From assembly GCF_036323735.1 (NCBI RefSeq), contig NC_086021.1, positions 126,110,476 through 126,174,475 of the forward strand: DNA of 64,000 nt, in the 5' to 3' direction. The stretch comes from Rattus norvegicus. Its lineage: Eukaryota > Chordata > Mammalia > Rodentia > Muridae. The notes beneath the pieces are model-generated. The model ran no database searches and was not told where the DNA came from. It saw only the letters and a list, made by a program, of their open reading frames with translations. A program made the translations under genes and the position numbers. Positions 47,301 to 53,901 of the stretch are shown in pieces. Position 1 is the stretch's first letter; each line of letters begins with the position of its first letter.

Positions 47301-47648
47301 AGATTACTTTTTCTGATACTGACCACCTCCACCACACACACAACCCACCCCCTTCATTCCTAAACACAGAGGCTTCCCTACAGCAGCCAGGAGCACCTAT
47401 CCTCACCCCAGACTTGTTTATCTAGACTCTTGTGACAGCTGCCTGGTCAAGCCACGTAGGCGCTTGGGTGCTGGGAAGACTAAACCAACCCTCCAGTTCT
47501 GCAAAGCTCCCAAGCAGCCCTGCCCCCGCCGTCCAGTCCCCGGGGGGAGCCCAGCCCTACTCACATCGTCCCACTTGATGAAGCGCTCCCCTTGGCTCAG
47601 ATATGCCTTCACCTTAGGGGGCAACAGGACAGGGTTGAGCAAAGACAT
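28615..47648 (-). CDS. Plcb2: Phosphoinositide phospholipase C beta-2 (Plcb2), complete coding region in 32 exons
   Basis: Hydrolyses PtdIns(4,5)P2 to IP3 and diacylglycerol at the inner plasma membrane. It is activated by Gq-class alpha subunits, G-beta-gamma and Rac. It is best known in haematopoietic cells and taste receptor cells. The 32 exons sum to 3552 nt, 1183 residues plus stop, the expected length, with every junction in frame. Domain order: PH (about 1-140), EF hands (140-300), X box with catalytic H327 and H374 and calcium ligands N328, E357, D359 and E408, acidic X/Y linker (about 497-537), Y box (about 547-660), C2 (about 660-790), Gq-binding helix-turn-helix containing LANPIK (820-825), then a long charged coiled-coil C-terminal domain. 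It ends ESRL, a class I PDZ ligand. Start: [20 protein letters not shown], the conserved N-terminus. One intron is GC-AG. Confidence 0.97.
28868..28930. repeat. C-rich (CCCCA)n tract in Plcb2 last intron
   Basis: Several runs of 4-6 C separated by single A or short spacers on the + strand, hence repeated G-runs on the transcribed-sense strand of Plcb2, 50-110 nt upstream of the last acceptor. Confidence 0.9.
29210..29296 (-). CDS. Plcb2: Plcb2 exon 31 (residues 1088-1116)
   Basis: [16 protein letters not shown] and following residues, a coiled-coil segment of the C-terminal domain. Phase 0 at both ends; donor CAG|GTGAGG. Confidence 0.95.
29350..29450 (+). repeat. MIR fragment in Plcb2 intron 30
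   Basis: TTCCTTAACCTCTGGGCAGC followed by TGTAAAATGAGGTAATCGGA matches the pattern of an ancient mammalian MIR core. Confidence 0.5.
29835..29892 (-). CDS. Plcb2: Plcb2 exon 30 (residues 1068-1087)
   Basis: [19 protein letters not shown], highly conserved in PLC-beta C-terminal domains. The first base completes an arginine codon from the previous exon. Confidence 0.95.
30345..30440 (-). CDS. Plcb2: Plcb2 exon 29 (residues 1036-1067)
   Basis: [20 protein letters not shown] and on to TTDKVAQER, coiled-coil C-terminal domain. Split codons at both ends (1-nt start, 2-nt end). Confidence 0.95.
30530..30606 (-). CDS. Plcb2: Plcb2 exon 28 (residues 1011-1035)
   Basis: [20 protein letters not shown] and following residues. 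The acceptor TTCCCAG is preceded, reading with the gene, by a CCTT microsatellite. Confidence 0.95.
30611..30732. repeat. (GGAA)n/(GGGA)n microsatellite in Plcb2 intron 27
   Basis: About 120 bp of GGAA repeats with a GGGA block and a GGATGGAA interruption near the left end, abutting the exon 28 acceptor. On the Plcb2 strand it is pure pyrimidine. Confidence 0.97.
30804..30966 (-). CDS. Plcb2: Plcb2 exon 27 (residues 956-1010)
   Basis: It begins [17 protein letters not shown] and continues through [18 protein letters not shown] to KRKEQHVTE. The proline-rich start is less conserved between species than the heptad-repeat part. Confidence 0.95.
31047..31257 (-). CDS. Plcb2: Plcb2 exon 26 (residues 886-955)
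   Basis: [20 protein letters not shown] through to GKGSRKKR, a basic helical segment of the C-terminal domain that contributes to membrane and Gq contact. Acceptor CTCTGCAG. Confidence 0.94.
31379..31423 (-). CDS. Plcb2: Plcb2 exon 25 (residues 871-885)
   Basis: A 45-nt exon encoding [14 protein letters not shown] with split codons at both ends. Small, but required to keep the frame between its neighbours. Confidence 0.9.
31523..31641 (-). mobile_element. ID element, same strand as Plcb2, intron 24
   Basis: An ID core with a tail of about 38 T on the + strand. It is flanked by a perfect 16-bp duplication CAACTCCCCCTCTCTT (31507-31522 and 31642-31657). Confidence 0.96.
31781..31853 (-). CDS. 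Plcb2: Plcb2 exon 24 (residues 847-870)
   Basis: [20 protein letters not shown] and following residues, the linker between C2/Gq-binding helices and the distal C-terminal domain. Low conservation, but frame and splice sites fit. Confidence 0.9.
31979..32073 (-). CDS. Plcb2: Plcb2 exon 23 (residues 815-846, Gq-binding helices)
   Basis: It encodes [20 protein letters not shown], the helix-turn-helix that docks on Gq alpha in PLC-beta enzymes. The donor is GAG|GTCTGT. Confidence 0.95.
32209..32313 (-). CDS. Plcb2: Plcb2 exon 22 (residues 780-814)
   Basis: [20 protein letters not shown] and following residues, the last strands of the C2 domain. Confidence 0.95.
32545..32717 (-). mobile_element. 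B3/B2-type SINE, Plcb2 intron 21
   Basis: It ends CCCGCTGAGCCATCTCTCC on the + strand with GGTCAAACTCGGATCATTAG upstream, the reverse complement of a diverged B3-like element. Confidence 0.8.
32969..33068 (-). CDS. Plcb2: Plcb2 exon 21 (residues 747-779)
   Basis: [20 protein letters not shown], then [13 protein letters not shown], part of the C2 domain. Acceptor TACTGTAG. Confidence 0.95.
33531..33695 (-). CDS. Plcb2: Plcb2 exon 20 (residues 692-746)
   Basis: [20 protein letters not shown] and following residues, start of C2. The donor GAG AAG|GTGCTA is weak at +3 to +6. Confidence 0.95.
34225..34379 (-). CDS. Plcb2: Plcb2 exon 19 (residues 640-691)
   Basis: [20 protein letters not shown] through to [10 protein letters not shown], end of the Y box and the Y-C2 linker. 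The donor is ACG|GCAAGG, a GC rather than GT dinucleotide. Confidence 0.94.
34917..35041 (-). CDS. Plcb2: Plcb2 exon 18 (residues 598-639, Y box)
   Basis: [20 protein letters not shown] and following residues, a substrate-binding part of the TIM barrel. A decayed copy of this exon lies at 35536-35623. Confidence 0.96.
35152..35236 (-). CDS. Plcb2: Plcb2 exon 17 (residues 570-597, Y box)
   Basis: [20 protein letters not shown] and following residues. It starts and ends with two bases of split codons; the 3' split joins exon 18 to give an aspartate (FVDYNK). Confidence 0.95.
35536..35623 (-). pseudogene. Decayed duplicate of Plcb2 exon 18 inside intron 16
   Basis: Reading with the gene, an acceptor GTACAG precedes CTATAACAAAC, and the phase-matched translation begins [20 protein letters not shown] and continues into YMPQLF, about 15 of 27 residues the same as exon 18. 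Similarity continues upstream through the intron (GGACCCCAG, CCAAGGC) to the region equivalent to the end of exon 17. A CAG|GTGTGT would act as donor, giving an 88-nt exon whose length changes the frame relative to exon 18. Most likely a non-functional relic; cryptic use cannot be excluded from sequence. Confidence 0.7.
36092..36217 (-). mobile_element. B1 SINE, Plcb2 intron 16
   Basis: GGGGCCTCTCTATGTAGAGT, GTCCTGGAACTTGCTATGCA and AATGCTAGGATTAAAGG are the reverse complement of B1. Confidence 0.85.
36562..36676. repeat. Tandem duplication of about 60 bp including the Plcb2 exon 16 donor
   Basis: Two adjacent copies share CCACCCTGTACTAAC, then ATACATACGTGCAGAGAAC-like sequence, preceded in each by an AGCCTGCC/CTCTC-type segment. 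The right copy overlaps the last bases of exon 16 and its GT donor; the left copy lies in the intron. Confidence 0.8.
36664..36760 (-). CDS. Plcb2: Plcb2 exon 16 (residues 538-569, start of Y box)
   Basis: [20 protein letters not shown], then [26 protein letters not shown] marks the beginning of the PI-PLC Y region. Acceptor CTCTAG. Confidence 0.96.
36844..36968 (-). CDS. Plcb2: Plcb2 exon 15 (residues 496-537, acidic X/Y linker)
   Basis: [20 protein letters not shown] and following residues: a glutamate-rich stretch that in PLC-beta enzymes occludes the active site until membrane repulsion moves it. The DNA is a GAG/GAA purine tract prone to length change. Confidence 0.95.
37034..37196 (-). 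CDS. Plcb2: Plcb2 exon 14 (residues 442-495)
   Basis: [20 protein letters not shown], then [10 protein letters not shown]: end of the X box and first part of the variable X/Y linker. Confidence 0.95.
37605..37737 (-). mobile_element. B1 SINE with (TTTTG)n tail, Plcb2 intron 13
   Basis: TTTTG/TTTG repeats precede TAGATAGGGTCTCAGTGTGC and AAGTGCCACCATGCCTAAC, the reverse complement of a diverged B1 with its A-rich tail. Confidence 0.75.
37895..37979 (-). CDS. Plcb2: Plcb2 exon 13 (residues 413-441, X box)
   Basis: [20 protein letters not shown] and following residues. The upstream acceptor TAACAG was chosen over a second AACAG 13 nt inside the exon because only it supplies PRQQ and completes the split serine codon. 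Confidence 0.94.
38236..38318 (-). CDS. Plcb2: Plcb2 exon 12 (residues 386-412, X box)
   Basis: [20 protein letters not shown], then SFENHVD. E408 of the FEN motif is a calcium ligand. Confidence 0.95.
38526..38683 (-). CDS. Plcb2: Plcb2 exon 11 (residues 333-385, X box catalytic core)
   Basis: It encodes [20 protein letters not shown] (E357, D359) and [11 protein letters not shown] with catalytic H374. Confidence 0.97.
38822..38968 (-). CDS. Plcb2: Plcb2 exon 10 (residues 284-332, start of X box)
   Basis: [20 protein letters not shown], then [19 protein letters not shown]327 and N328 of SHNTYL are catalytic and calcium-binding. Confidence 0.97.
39060..39226 (-). CDS. Plcb2: Plcb2 exon 9 (residues 228-283, EF hands)
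   Basis: [20 protein letters not shown] and following residues, the second half of the EF-hand region leading to the X box. Confidence 0.96.
39378..39478 (-). CDS. Plcb2: Plcb2 exon 8 (residues 195-227, EF hands)
   Basis: [20 protein letters not shown], then [13 protein letters not shown]. The donor splits a tyrosine codon. Confidence 0.96.
39990..40147 (+). mobile_element. B1 SINE
   Basis: GCTGGGTGGTGGTGGAGCAC, CTAGCACTTGAGAGGCAGAG and GAGTTCCAGGGCAGCCAAG are all present in order with an A-rich tail. Full length. Confidence 0.93.
40322..40530 (+). mobile_element. Old B3-like SINE
   Basis: GACCTGAGTTCAGATCCCCA, TCTGTAGTCCCAGTGTTAGG and GGTCTGTGAGAGCCC suggest a diverged tRNA-derived SINE. 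Subfamily uncertain. Confidence 0.55.
40535..40750 (+). mobile_element. B2/B3-type SINE
   Basis: CTGGAGAGAGCTCAGCAG, GAGTTCAATTCCCAACACCC and GGGGATCTGATGCCTCTGCC in order, with a CACA-rich and A-rich tail. Confidence 0.8.
40870..41440 (+). mobile_element. Old L1 ORF2 3'-end fragment, with a (CA)n insertion
   Basis: ACCATTTCATCCCCGCCAGG, GGAGAACAGTTTGTCAGCTC and CCACATGGATGAATCTGGAA follow the order of the 3' end of L1 ORF2, equivalent to about 62480-62930 of the young L1 in this window but much more diverged. A (CA)n run at about 41314-41356 interrupts it. Confidence 0.75.
42644..42719 (-). CDS. Plcb2: Plcb2 exon 7 (residues 169-194, EF hands)
   Basis: [20 protein letters not shown], then LAKGK. 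The acceptor CCCTCAG was preferred to a CCAG 10 nt further in, because it supplies FFQ and completes the split asparagine codon. Confidence 0.94.
42819..42872 (-). CDS. Plcb2: Plcb2 exon 6 (residues 151-168)
   Basis: [17 protein letters not shown] with split codons at both ends. A small 54-nt exon at the start of the EF-hand region. Confidence 0.94.
42980..43059 (-). CDS. Plcb2: Plcb2 exon 5 (residues 125-150)
   Basis: [20 protein letters not shown], then STFLDK. End of the PH region and linker to the EF hands. Confidence 0.95.
43191..43331 (-). CDS. Plcb2: Plcb2 exon 4 (residues 78-124, PH domain)
   Basis: [20 protein letters not shown] through to [10 protein letters not shown]. In PLC-beta-2 the PH domain is the Rac and G-beta-gamma contact. 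Phase 0 at both ends. Confidence 0.96.
43886..43954 (-). CDS. Plcb2: Plcb2 exon 3 (residues 55-77, PH domain)
   Basis: [20 protein letters not shown], then IPK. Phase 0 at both ends. Confidence 0.96.
44529..44606 (-). CDS. Plcb2: Plcb2 exon 2 (residues 29-54, PH domain)
   Basis: [20 protein letters not shown], then WTHQSK. Phase 0 at both ends. Confidence 0.96.
44607..47564 (-). other. Plcb2: Plcb2 intron 1
   Basis: About 3.0 kb between the first two coding exons, unusually poor in SINEs compared with the rest of the window. I see no coding exon or named repeat; a regulatory role is possible but unsupported. Confidence 0.85.
47565..47648 (-). CDS. Plcb2: Plcb2 exon 1 coding part (residues 1-28)
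   Basis: It starts ATG TCA, encoding [20 protein letters not shown], then ERFIKWDD. Donor GAT|GTGAGT. The 5' UTR continues to higher coordinates, end unknown. Confidence 0.96.
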
Positions 47649-47968
47649 GATGTCAATTGTCCCTCTTTGCAGAGGTTGGGCAAACCTCTCCAGTGGACAG
47701 GAGGAGAGAAGGAAGGAGGGTGAACTGGAGGGGAAGCTAGGCTGGGCTCACATGGCACCCGCCCAGAACTGGTCCGGAAGTCGGGGTACTCTTATAGCCT
47801 ACAGGGTGGCAGTAGCCGGTAGCAGGACTCAGAGCTTCAGGCAGAGGCCCAGTTGATCTGCCTTGTAAATCAGCCTCCGCCCCCACCCGAAGTGGGGGCT
47901 GCTACGGCTGTTTCTGCCCAAGGGGCTGGGCTCCCCTCCTGGGAGTCCCTCCCCACCCCCTGCCTCAG

Positions 47969-47977
47969 CACTTCCTG
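47969..47977 (-). promoter_or_regulatory. Candidate ETS/PU.1-type site upstream of Plcb2
   Basis: On the Plcb2 strand it reads CAGGAAGTG, an ETS-family core, about 320 bp upstream of the start codon. It is plausible for a haematopoietic gene, but such motifs are common by chance. Confidence 0.3.
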
Positions 47978-48405
47978 CTCTGGGCTTCCCTCTCTGGGCT
48001 GCTGTGAATGGAGGGGCAGGCTATGAGTTTTGGAAGTGTTGGAACTAGGATCCCTGTCACAAAGGTAGTCGTCTTTGCTCAGATTTACCCCAGTGGCTGG
48101 ACGAAAGTGATATATCATGAAGGACAGTGGGAGATGCCGTTACTGAGCCTCGGGCTGAGGTGAGAACACAAATAGCTCTCTTAGGAAACCGGTCCTCCAG
48201 AGAGCAGGGGTTCTGTCCTCAGAGGGTGGGCTCATTCTCAGAGGTGGGAGCCAGGGATGGGCCAGGCCACAGCTGGCACTGAGTGTTTTGAATAAGCAAA
48301 ATTACTCGAACACCCAGCTCCTCTTTCTCAATGCTTCCTCCCCATGAAAATGAGAGCCAGGTGAGGCAATATGCCTGCCTCTCACCCATGACACTTCTTT
48401 GGGTC

Positions 48406-48610
48406 TTTGAACCTTCAGTGAAGACCTCCAGTGCACAGCTGCCGCCTCACAGAGGGGAGGCCCTCTGCTGCTAGACTCCACTTGAGTGTTCTTCACGCAC
48501 AGATCCTGGAGGAGATGGTTCTGAGAAGCAGAAGGGACAGTCCATATCTGTCCCAGAGGTTCAGTTCCAGCCCAGATAGAGCCCAGTCACTTCCTCTTAC
48601 CTAATGCACT
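48406..48610 (+). repeat. Left arm of a large inverted repeat
   Basis: It begins TTTGAACCTTCAGTGAAG and ends CTCTTACCTAATGCACT. Almost every base is complementary to 49095-49340, with a handful of mismatches by eye. A short open frame (MKNTQVESSSRGPPLC) read on the - strand here reappears on the + strand in the other arm. Confidence 0.95.
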
Positions 48611-49094
48611 CTTATCAAATGACTTAGCCCCGCTGGAGAGGCTAGAAGCTTAACCCATGATTTCCTTCCCCTCTGAGGCCTTGGCTTTCTGCAGTAGGTC
48701 CCGCTAGGGGTCTCTGTGCCACCTCTGACAACTACGAAGCCCTCCCCATGCCCTGGAACTACCCCTGTAGTTAGAAGCCAATACAGGAGAGTGTGTATGT
48801 GCGGGGGAGGGGAGGCTGGGGGGGTGGCAAGGAAGAACGGGTTAGATGAACAGATTGGTTAGCATTGGTGAGAATCAAAAGGTAAAAACTACAGGGCTGT
48901 GGCACTTGAAGGTGGAGGGACAGGCATCAGGAGTTCAAGCCTAGGCTACAAGCCCCTCCCCCGCAATAAAAGTAGTGAACTCCTCAGAGGAAGCTAGCTT
49001 AGAAATTGTCCCCAGAAAAACAATTCTAAGACCAAAGGGGCAGAGTCAGAGCAAGATCTGAATGAAACACAGGGAAACAGCTCCCAAGCTCCCA

Positions 49095-49340
49095 AGTGCA
49101 TTAGGTAAGAGGAAGTGACTGGGCTCTATCTGGGCTGGAACTGAACCTCTGGGACAGATATGGACTGTCGTAAGGGACGCAACACCCCGAACAGGGGCTA
49201 GCGCAGGGTTCCTTCTGCCTCTCAGAACCATCTCCTCCAGGATCTGTGCGTGAAGAACACTCAAGTGGAGTCTAGCAGCAGAGGGCCTCCCCTCTGTGAG
49301 ACAGCAGCTGTGCACTGGAGGTCTTCACTGAAGGTTCAAA
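49095..49340 (-). repeat. Right arm of the large inverted repeat, with a 41-nt extra segment
   Basis: Reverse complement of the left arm except for about 41 nt between GGACAGATATGGACTGTC and CCTTCTGCCTCTCAG (about 49170-49210) that are absent from the left arm. The spacer between arms is 484 bp. Confidence 0.95.
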
Positions 49341-50140
49341 CCCCTCCCTCAACGTCTCTCCCCGCTCCCTCCCTCTATCCTTGGACCTTCCCAGGAGCCT
49401 CCTGGGAGCCCCTGCACAACTGGCTGTCTCCCTGGGATCAGGTTCCACCTCCGTTTGAATGAATTTTGCAAGGGAAATCCCTGCCCCTTCCCAAAGCCCT
49501 ACACCTGTCACCTGCAACGGATCTGGATCTGGTCCCCATATCCAAGTTCCTCCTTCCTGTCTTGCCTGCAGCCGTAGGCCTGGAAGAGAGCCTAGAAGGG
49601 ATGTCTCAGTTCCTCCTTCAAAGATTTCTGGACTCTTTGCTCCTTCAGTCTCTGGCCCTAAGCCCACAGAAGAAAGGCTTTACACCTTACCCATTGATGG
49701 CATCTTCTGGACCGGCTCCGGCTGTAACATCAGTAGTATTCTTTTGCTAAATCTGGATGCCAGCCAAAAGAGTGGCGAACTATTTGAAAGACCTTTCCTA
49801 AAGAGGGGTTTCCTCTTTTAAAAATACATACACATTGTCCAGCATGGTGGCGCATGTCTCTAGTGGCAGCTCTTTGGGGAACAAACTGAAGATTGCCAGA
49901 ACGCTGGAGTTTAAGTTTTAAAAATATCAAGTTGACAAAGGGGAGGGGGGGCATGATGTAAATAATATCAGAGTGGCCATGGCTGAAGGAGGGAAGTCTC
50001 AGGAATACATTTGGGAAGCTGGCCTTGGACTGCCTCTTGGGCATTGCTGGTTGGAAGGCTTCCTGGCAGTCGGCCAATCTAACCCCCAGGGTGGACAGTG
50101 GAAGGGTAAGAACGCCCCCTGCTGGGCTCCTTGGAAAGCT

Positions 50141-50243
50141 GAGTCTGCTGGGGAAAGAGGCGGACTCAGGAATCAGCCACTCCAGGAGGTCCCTGGTAGA
50201 TCTGGGTCATTTGGCGCTGAGTTTGACAGGTGGGAGCTGTGGG
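50141..50243. repeat. Diverged direct repeat, copy A
   Basis: The shared order with copy B at 50677-50778 is GAG..TGCT.GGGAAAG.GG, CCACTC.AGGAGG, CTGGTAGAT and TGAGTTTGACA.G.GGGAGCT. Roughly three quarters of positions match by eye. Confidence 0.75.
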
Positions 50244-50599
50244 CTGCAGACTGGGAGGGGCTTCTACTAACTGGCTGTCTCTGCAGGGGTGCAGGGGGAG
50301 AGGGTCCCAGTCCCAGCTTCCCCTGCTCACTCATGGCACTGGACCCATGGAGTGACTGGATTTCCCATCTGCTCACCAGAAAAGTTCATATCCTCAGGTG
50401 GCAGAATTACGGACCAGGTAGATAATTTTCCTACTTGATGCAGTGGGATTCAGGAACAGGGAGGCACACTGTATGTGGGGCCTGGGGTCGGGCAACGGCT
50501 ACCTTGCTCCTGAGATAGAGAGATATCGTTGCATCCTCTGAAGCCTGTTTCCCTCACACTACTCTATGAGCCCAACCAATTACCAAGGAGGACTATCTG

Positions 50600-50675
50600 G
50601 TGATACGAACCCTTTTCTGCACCTCATCTTTCTCACCTGTATAGTGGGGATAATCCTACAGCATAGGGATGTTGC
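50600..50675 (+). repeat. MIR fragment
   Basis: CCTCATCTTTCTCACCTGTA, TAGTGGGGATAAT and CATAGGGATGTTG match the MIR core pattern. Confidence 0.55.
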
Positions 50676-50676
50676 T

Positions 50677-50778
50677 GAGCTTGCTTGGGAAAGGGGTGGA
50701 CCCAGAAGCAACCACTCTAGGAGGATGCTGGTAGATACGCCATCTGTGACATTGAGTTTGACATGCGGGAGCTTTGGG
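50677..50778. repeat. Diverged direct repeat, copy B
   Basis: Second copy of the segment at 50141-50243, same orientation, 536 bp away. Confidence 0.75.
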
Positions 50779-51284
50779 GAAAGAGCTGATGTTCCGCAGT
50801 TGCCTCCCAAGATTGGGTCCCAGCCACCCAAGCTCACAGCCTGACCTAGGACACCCCCTTCTGCCTCTGGTTCTCCGGTGCAGGAACCACAGGCATCTCT
50901 GTCAATTCTCCTCTTACTCCTTCTCAGTGAGTTAGCTTCTGAACCCATGGCTTCTGCATCTGTGGCGACAACCAACCACAGATTTTTTTTTTTGAGGCTA
51001 AAAATGGCATCTGAACTGAATATGCAGACATGTTTTCCTTGTCAGTATTTTCTATATAATACAGGATAATAAGTATTTACATGGCATTTGCATATCAGGC
51101 ATAAGGGAATCTCCATATGACTTACAGAATGTGGCAGGTATGGTAGGCGATATGCAAAAGCTATACCGCCTTATATAAGGGGTATCTTTGGATTCTGGTG
51201 GATACGGAGACCCAGAAGCCAATGCCCCATGTATACCAAGGGATAATTTTACACATTCTTTCCACATATGTCTTCACTGAGTTG

Positions 51285-51288
<4 letters not shown>

Positions 51289-51326
<38 letters not shown>
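51289..51326. repeat. (CA)n microsatellite
   Basis: About 19 CA units. Confidence 0.97.
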
Positions 51327-51331
<5 letters not shown>

Positions 51332-51692
51332 ATGATGCTTGGACCCACCTTCCCAGCGCAAACCAAATTAGAGATGCTTCAACTATGGTCTTGAAATTGG
51401 CTGTCTCCAAGCTGCTGTCTCACACAGATACCAGCACTGTGGCTCAAATTATTAACAAACCACAGCTTTCCGTGTGTGTCTCAGCTCAACCCCCACAGCG
51501 GATAGGACAGATATGAGGATGAGGACCCAGGGCAATCACTGTCCAGCTGTGCATCAGCTGCAACTCCATTAGCTGCCCACTGCAGTGCTGGGGGCTGAGT
51601 GTGAGTGGAGGCAGAGGCAAAAGATGGAAACGGTGCCAAGGAACTAAAGCAACCAAGAAGCTTCAAGCCTCATCTGAAACTGGAACCGTTCA

Positions 51693-51800
51693 TTGCCTAT
51701 AATCCCAGAATTCACAAGGCAGGGAGATTGCCACAAATTGGTAGCCAGCTTGGGCCACAGAGTGAGGCTCTCACTCAAAAATTAAAATAAAAAAAATTAA
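51693..51800 (+). mobile_element. Old B1-like SINE fragment
   Basis: TGCCTATAATCCCAGAATTC, GCCAGCTTGGGCCACAGAGT and GAGGCTCTCACTCAAAAA in B1-like order. Confidence 0.6.
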
Positions 51801-51835
51801 ATTATATTAAATTAAATAAAAAGAGAGTTCTCTGT

Positions 51836-51955
51836 AGCCAGGAATAATGGCATATGCGTGTAGTCCTAACACTCAAGAAACTGAAGCAGGAGGATCACAA
51901 GTTTGAAGGCAGCCTTGGCTACATAAGATTCTGCCTCAAAAACAAATAAATGAGT
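51836..51955 (+). mobile_element. B1 SINE
   Basis: TAGCCAGGAATAATGGCATA, GAAGCAGGAGGATCACAAG and CTTGGCTACATAAGATTCTG in order with an A-rich tail. Confidence 0.75.
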
Positions 51956-52079
51956 AACTAAAAGTTCTCTGGAATCCCAGGAGTTACATGTTTGCTTGTC
52001 CTCCCCGCCCAGCCCTCTGCAATACAGGAGAACCACCTGGAATGTCCCCGTGGAAAGGAACAGAAAGAGCCTCAGATAT

Positions 52080-52235
52080 GTTTTTGGTTTTGGTTTTGAG
52101 ACAGGATATCTCCGCTGTAAGGCCCTGGCCACCCTGGAACTCACTATATAGATCAGGTTGGCCCTGAACTCACAGAGATCCACCTGCCTCTGGCTGCTCC
52201 GTGCTAGGATAAAGTGTGTGCCACCACTCCTGGCT
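52080..52235 (-). mobile_element. B1 SINE, antisense
   Basis: The tail complement TTTTTGGTTTTGG, then TTTTGAGACAGGATATCTCC, CTCACAGAGATCCACCTGCC and GTGCCACCACTCCTGGC. Full length. Confidence 0.93.
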
Positions 52236-52496
52236 GTAAGTTTCCTTTTGAGGTGTCATTTTGGATCAAACTTAATCTGGTCTATGCTCAAGGAACCTAG
52301 GTGATAGTCCCAGGTCCCAGCAAAAGGACAGCTCAGTGATCTAATAAGCCTAGTCATGTCCCAATCCGTCTAGTTCTAAAAATCCCACTCCCATCAGGAG
52401 GGCCAACCCTGTCTCTGAGAGATGGTCACCTTAGGAGTGAGAGGGACAGATGACAGAAAAAACCTGACACTTGACTCAGCATGTATTTTTTAGACA

Positions 52497-52590
52497 TGGT
52501 CACTTAGCTTTTCTGCCTCTGTTTATATATCTGTAAAAGGGGCCTGTTTTCCTATGGACGATGAGAATAAGTTAGTTGATGTCTGTCTGT
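52497..52590 (+). repeat. MIR fragment
   Basis: GGTCACTTAGCTTTTCTGCC followed by TATCTGTAAAAGGGGCCTG follows the MIR core pattern. Confidence 0.45.
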
Positions 52591-53670
52591 GAAGCACAGT
52601 GCATCACACATATGAAGTGTCCTAGGTGGGATCGATTGCTTCTGTCTTTATTCCTAATTTGGTCCACCTCCAGCTTTTTTTTTTTTTAAATTAGGGCCCT
52701 AGGGAAACCACGGCCTCTTGGTTGTGTGACTAGCAGGAAGCTAGTCATTATGGGAATATTTGGAGAGAATTGGGACCAAATGCAACCTTCTCTGCTGGAG
52801 CAACAGCCCAAACCCACAAGGTAAGATGAAAGGGCTTCATTGAGGGATCCAGGCTTGGCTCCAAGACACCGGCTGTACAGGGACGGGATGGGGGAAGTGT
52901 CGGCTTAGCAGACTCATGTGTGAATAAAACAGGGATTTTGCTGACAGCCAGCTCCATCTGAGTCAAAAGACAGAGCTGCCAATAAAAGCGGACACTCTTG
53001 AGTTGCTGGGCTGGGATGCCTGTGAGCCTCGCAGTCCCTCATCTTGCAATTCCATCAGAACCGCCTGCCAACAGACACGTTCCCTGCTGCACCCAGACCC
53101 TTGGAATCAGGATCCAGAGTGAGAGTGAGGAGAGGACAAGGCAGTTAGGCAGTTTGGACCGTCTTCAGATCTTCACTCTTTGGTACCAGGAGCAGCCAGT
53201 GCCCTCGAACTAGTGCCCCATTCTCCCTCTCTGTATCATTAGGCCACATCTGAGATAATACTTGTGTATTTCTGTCTGCGTTGCTTCATTGCAGGGAGTG
53301 CGTGAACTGGAGAGCATTTGCTAGATATCAGCCAGGGTGCAGGAGACATGCAACATGTTGTTGGAGCAGGAGAGAAAGCACCGGCATCCAGAAGCTCTAC
53401 CTGCATAAGGGCGGCTCTTATTCTCTGGGTCCCAGATGCCAGAAATAGAGATGACCTTGGGGCTGGGAGTGTATGGGGAGGGTCTCCTTTCAGAGAAAAC
53501 ACTTCTAAAGTGGGAGTATATCAGGACAAAACTGAGAAAGAAATTATCAATGATATGGCCACAACCCAGAATGCCTCCATAGACAGTGGTGGTTTGAATG
53601 AGATTGCCCTCATGGGTCTGTATATTTGCATGCTTAGTCCTCAGTTGCTGAACTGTTTGGAAGGATCTGG

Positions 53671-53770
53671 AGGTATGTCCTTGTTGGAGTAGGTGTGTCC
53701 TTGCTGGAGTGGGTGTGGCCTTGTTGGAGTGGGTGTGGCCCTGCTGGAGTGGGTGTGGCCTTGTTAGAGG
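53671..53770. repeat. 20-bp minisatellite inside the ORR1-type LTR
   Basis: Nearly five copies of a unit like TGTCCTTGTTGGAGTGGGTG, differing at one or two positions each. Confidence 0.85.
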
Positions 53771-53807
53771 AAGTATGTCCCTGGAGTTGGGTTTAGGTTT
53801 CAAAGCC

Positions 53808-53811
<4 letters not shown>

Positions 53812-53899
<88 letters not shown>
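53812..53899. repeat. (CT)n microsatellite inside the ORR1-type LTR
   Basis: About 43 CT units, uninterrupted. Confidence 0.97.

Positions 53900-53901
<2 letters not shown>

Noticed and set aside
48302..49462. Short open frames beginning MKNTQVESSSRGPPLC on opposite strands as a possible small gene
   Set aside because: They are the two arms of the inverted repeat; the frames diverge outside the arms and show no conservation evidence. Reported as an inverted repeat instead.
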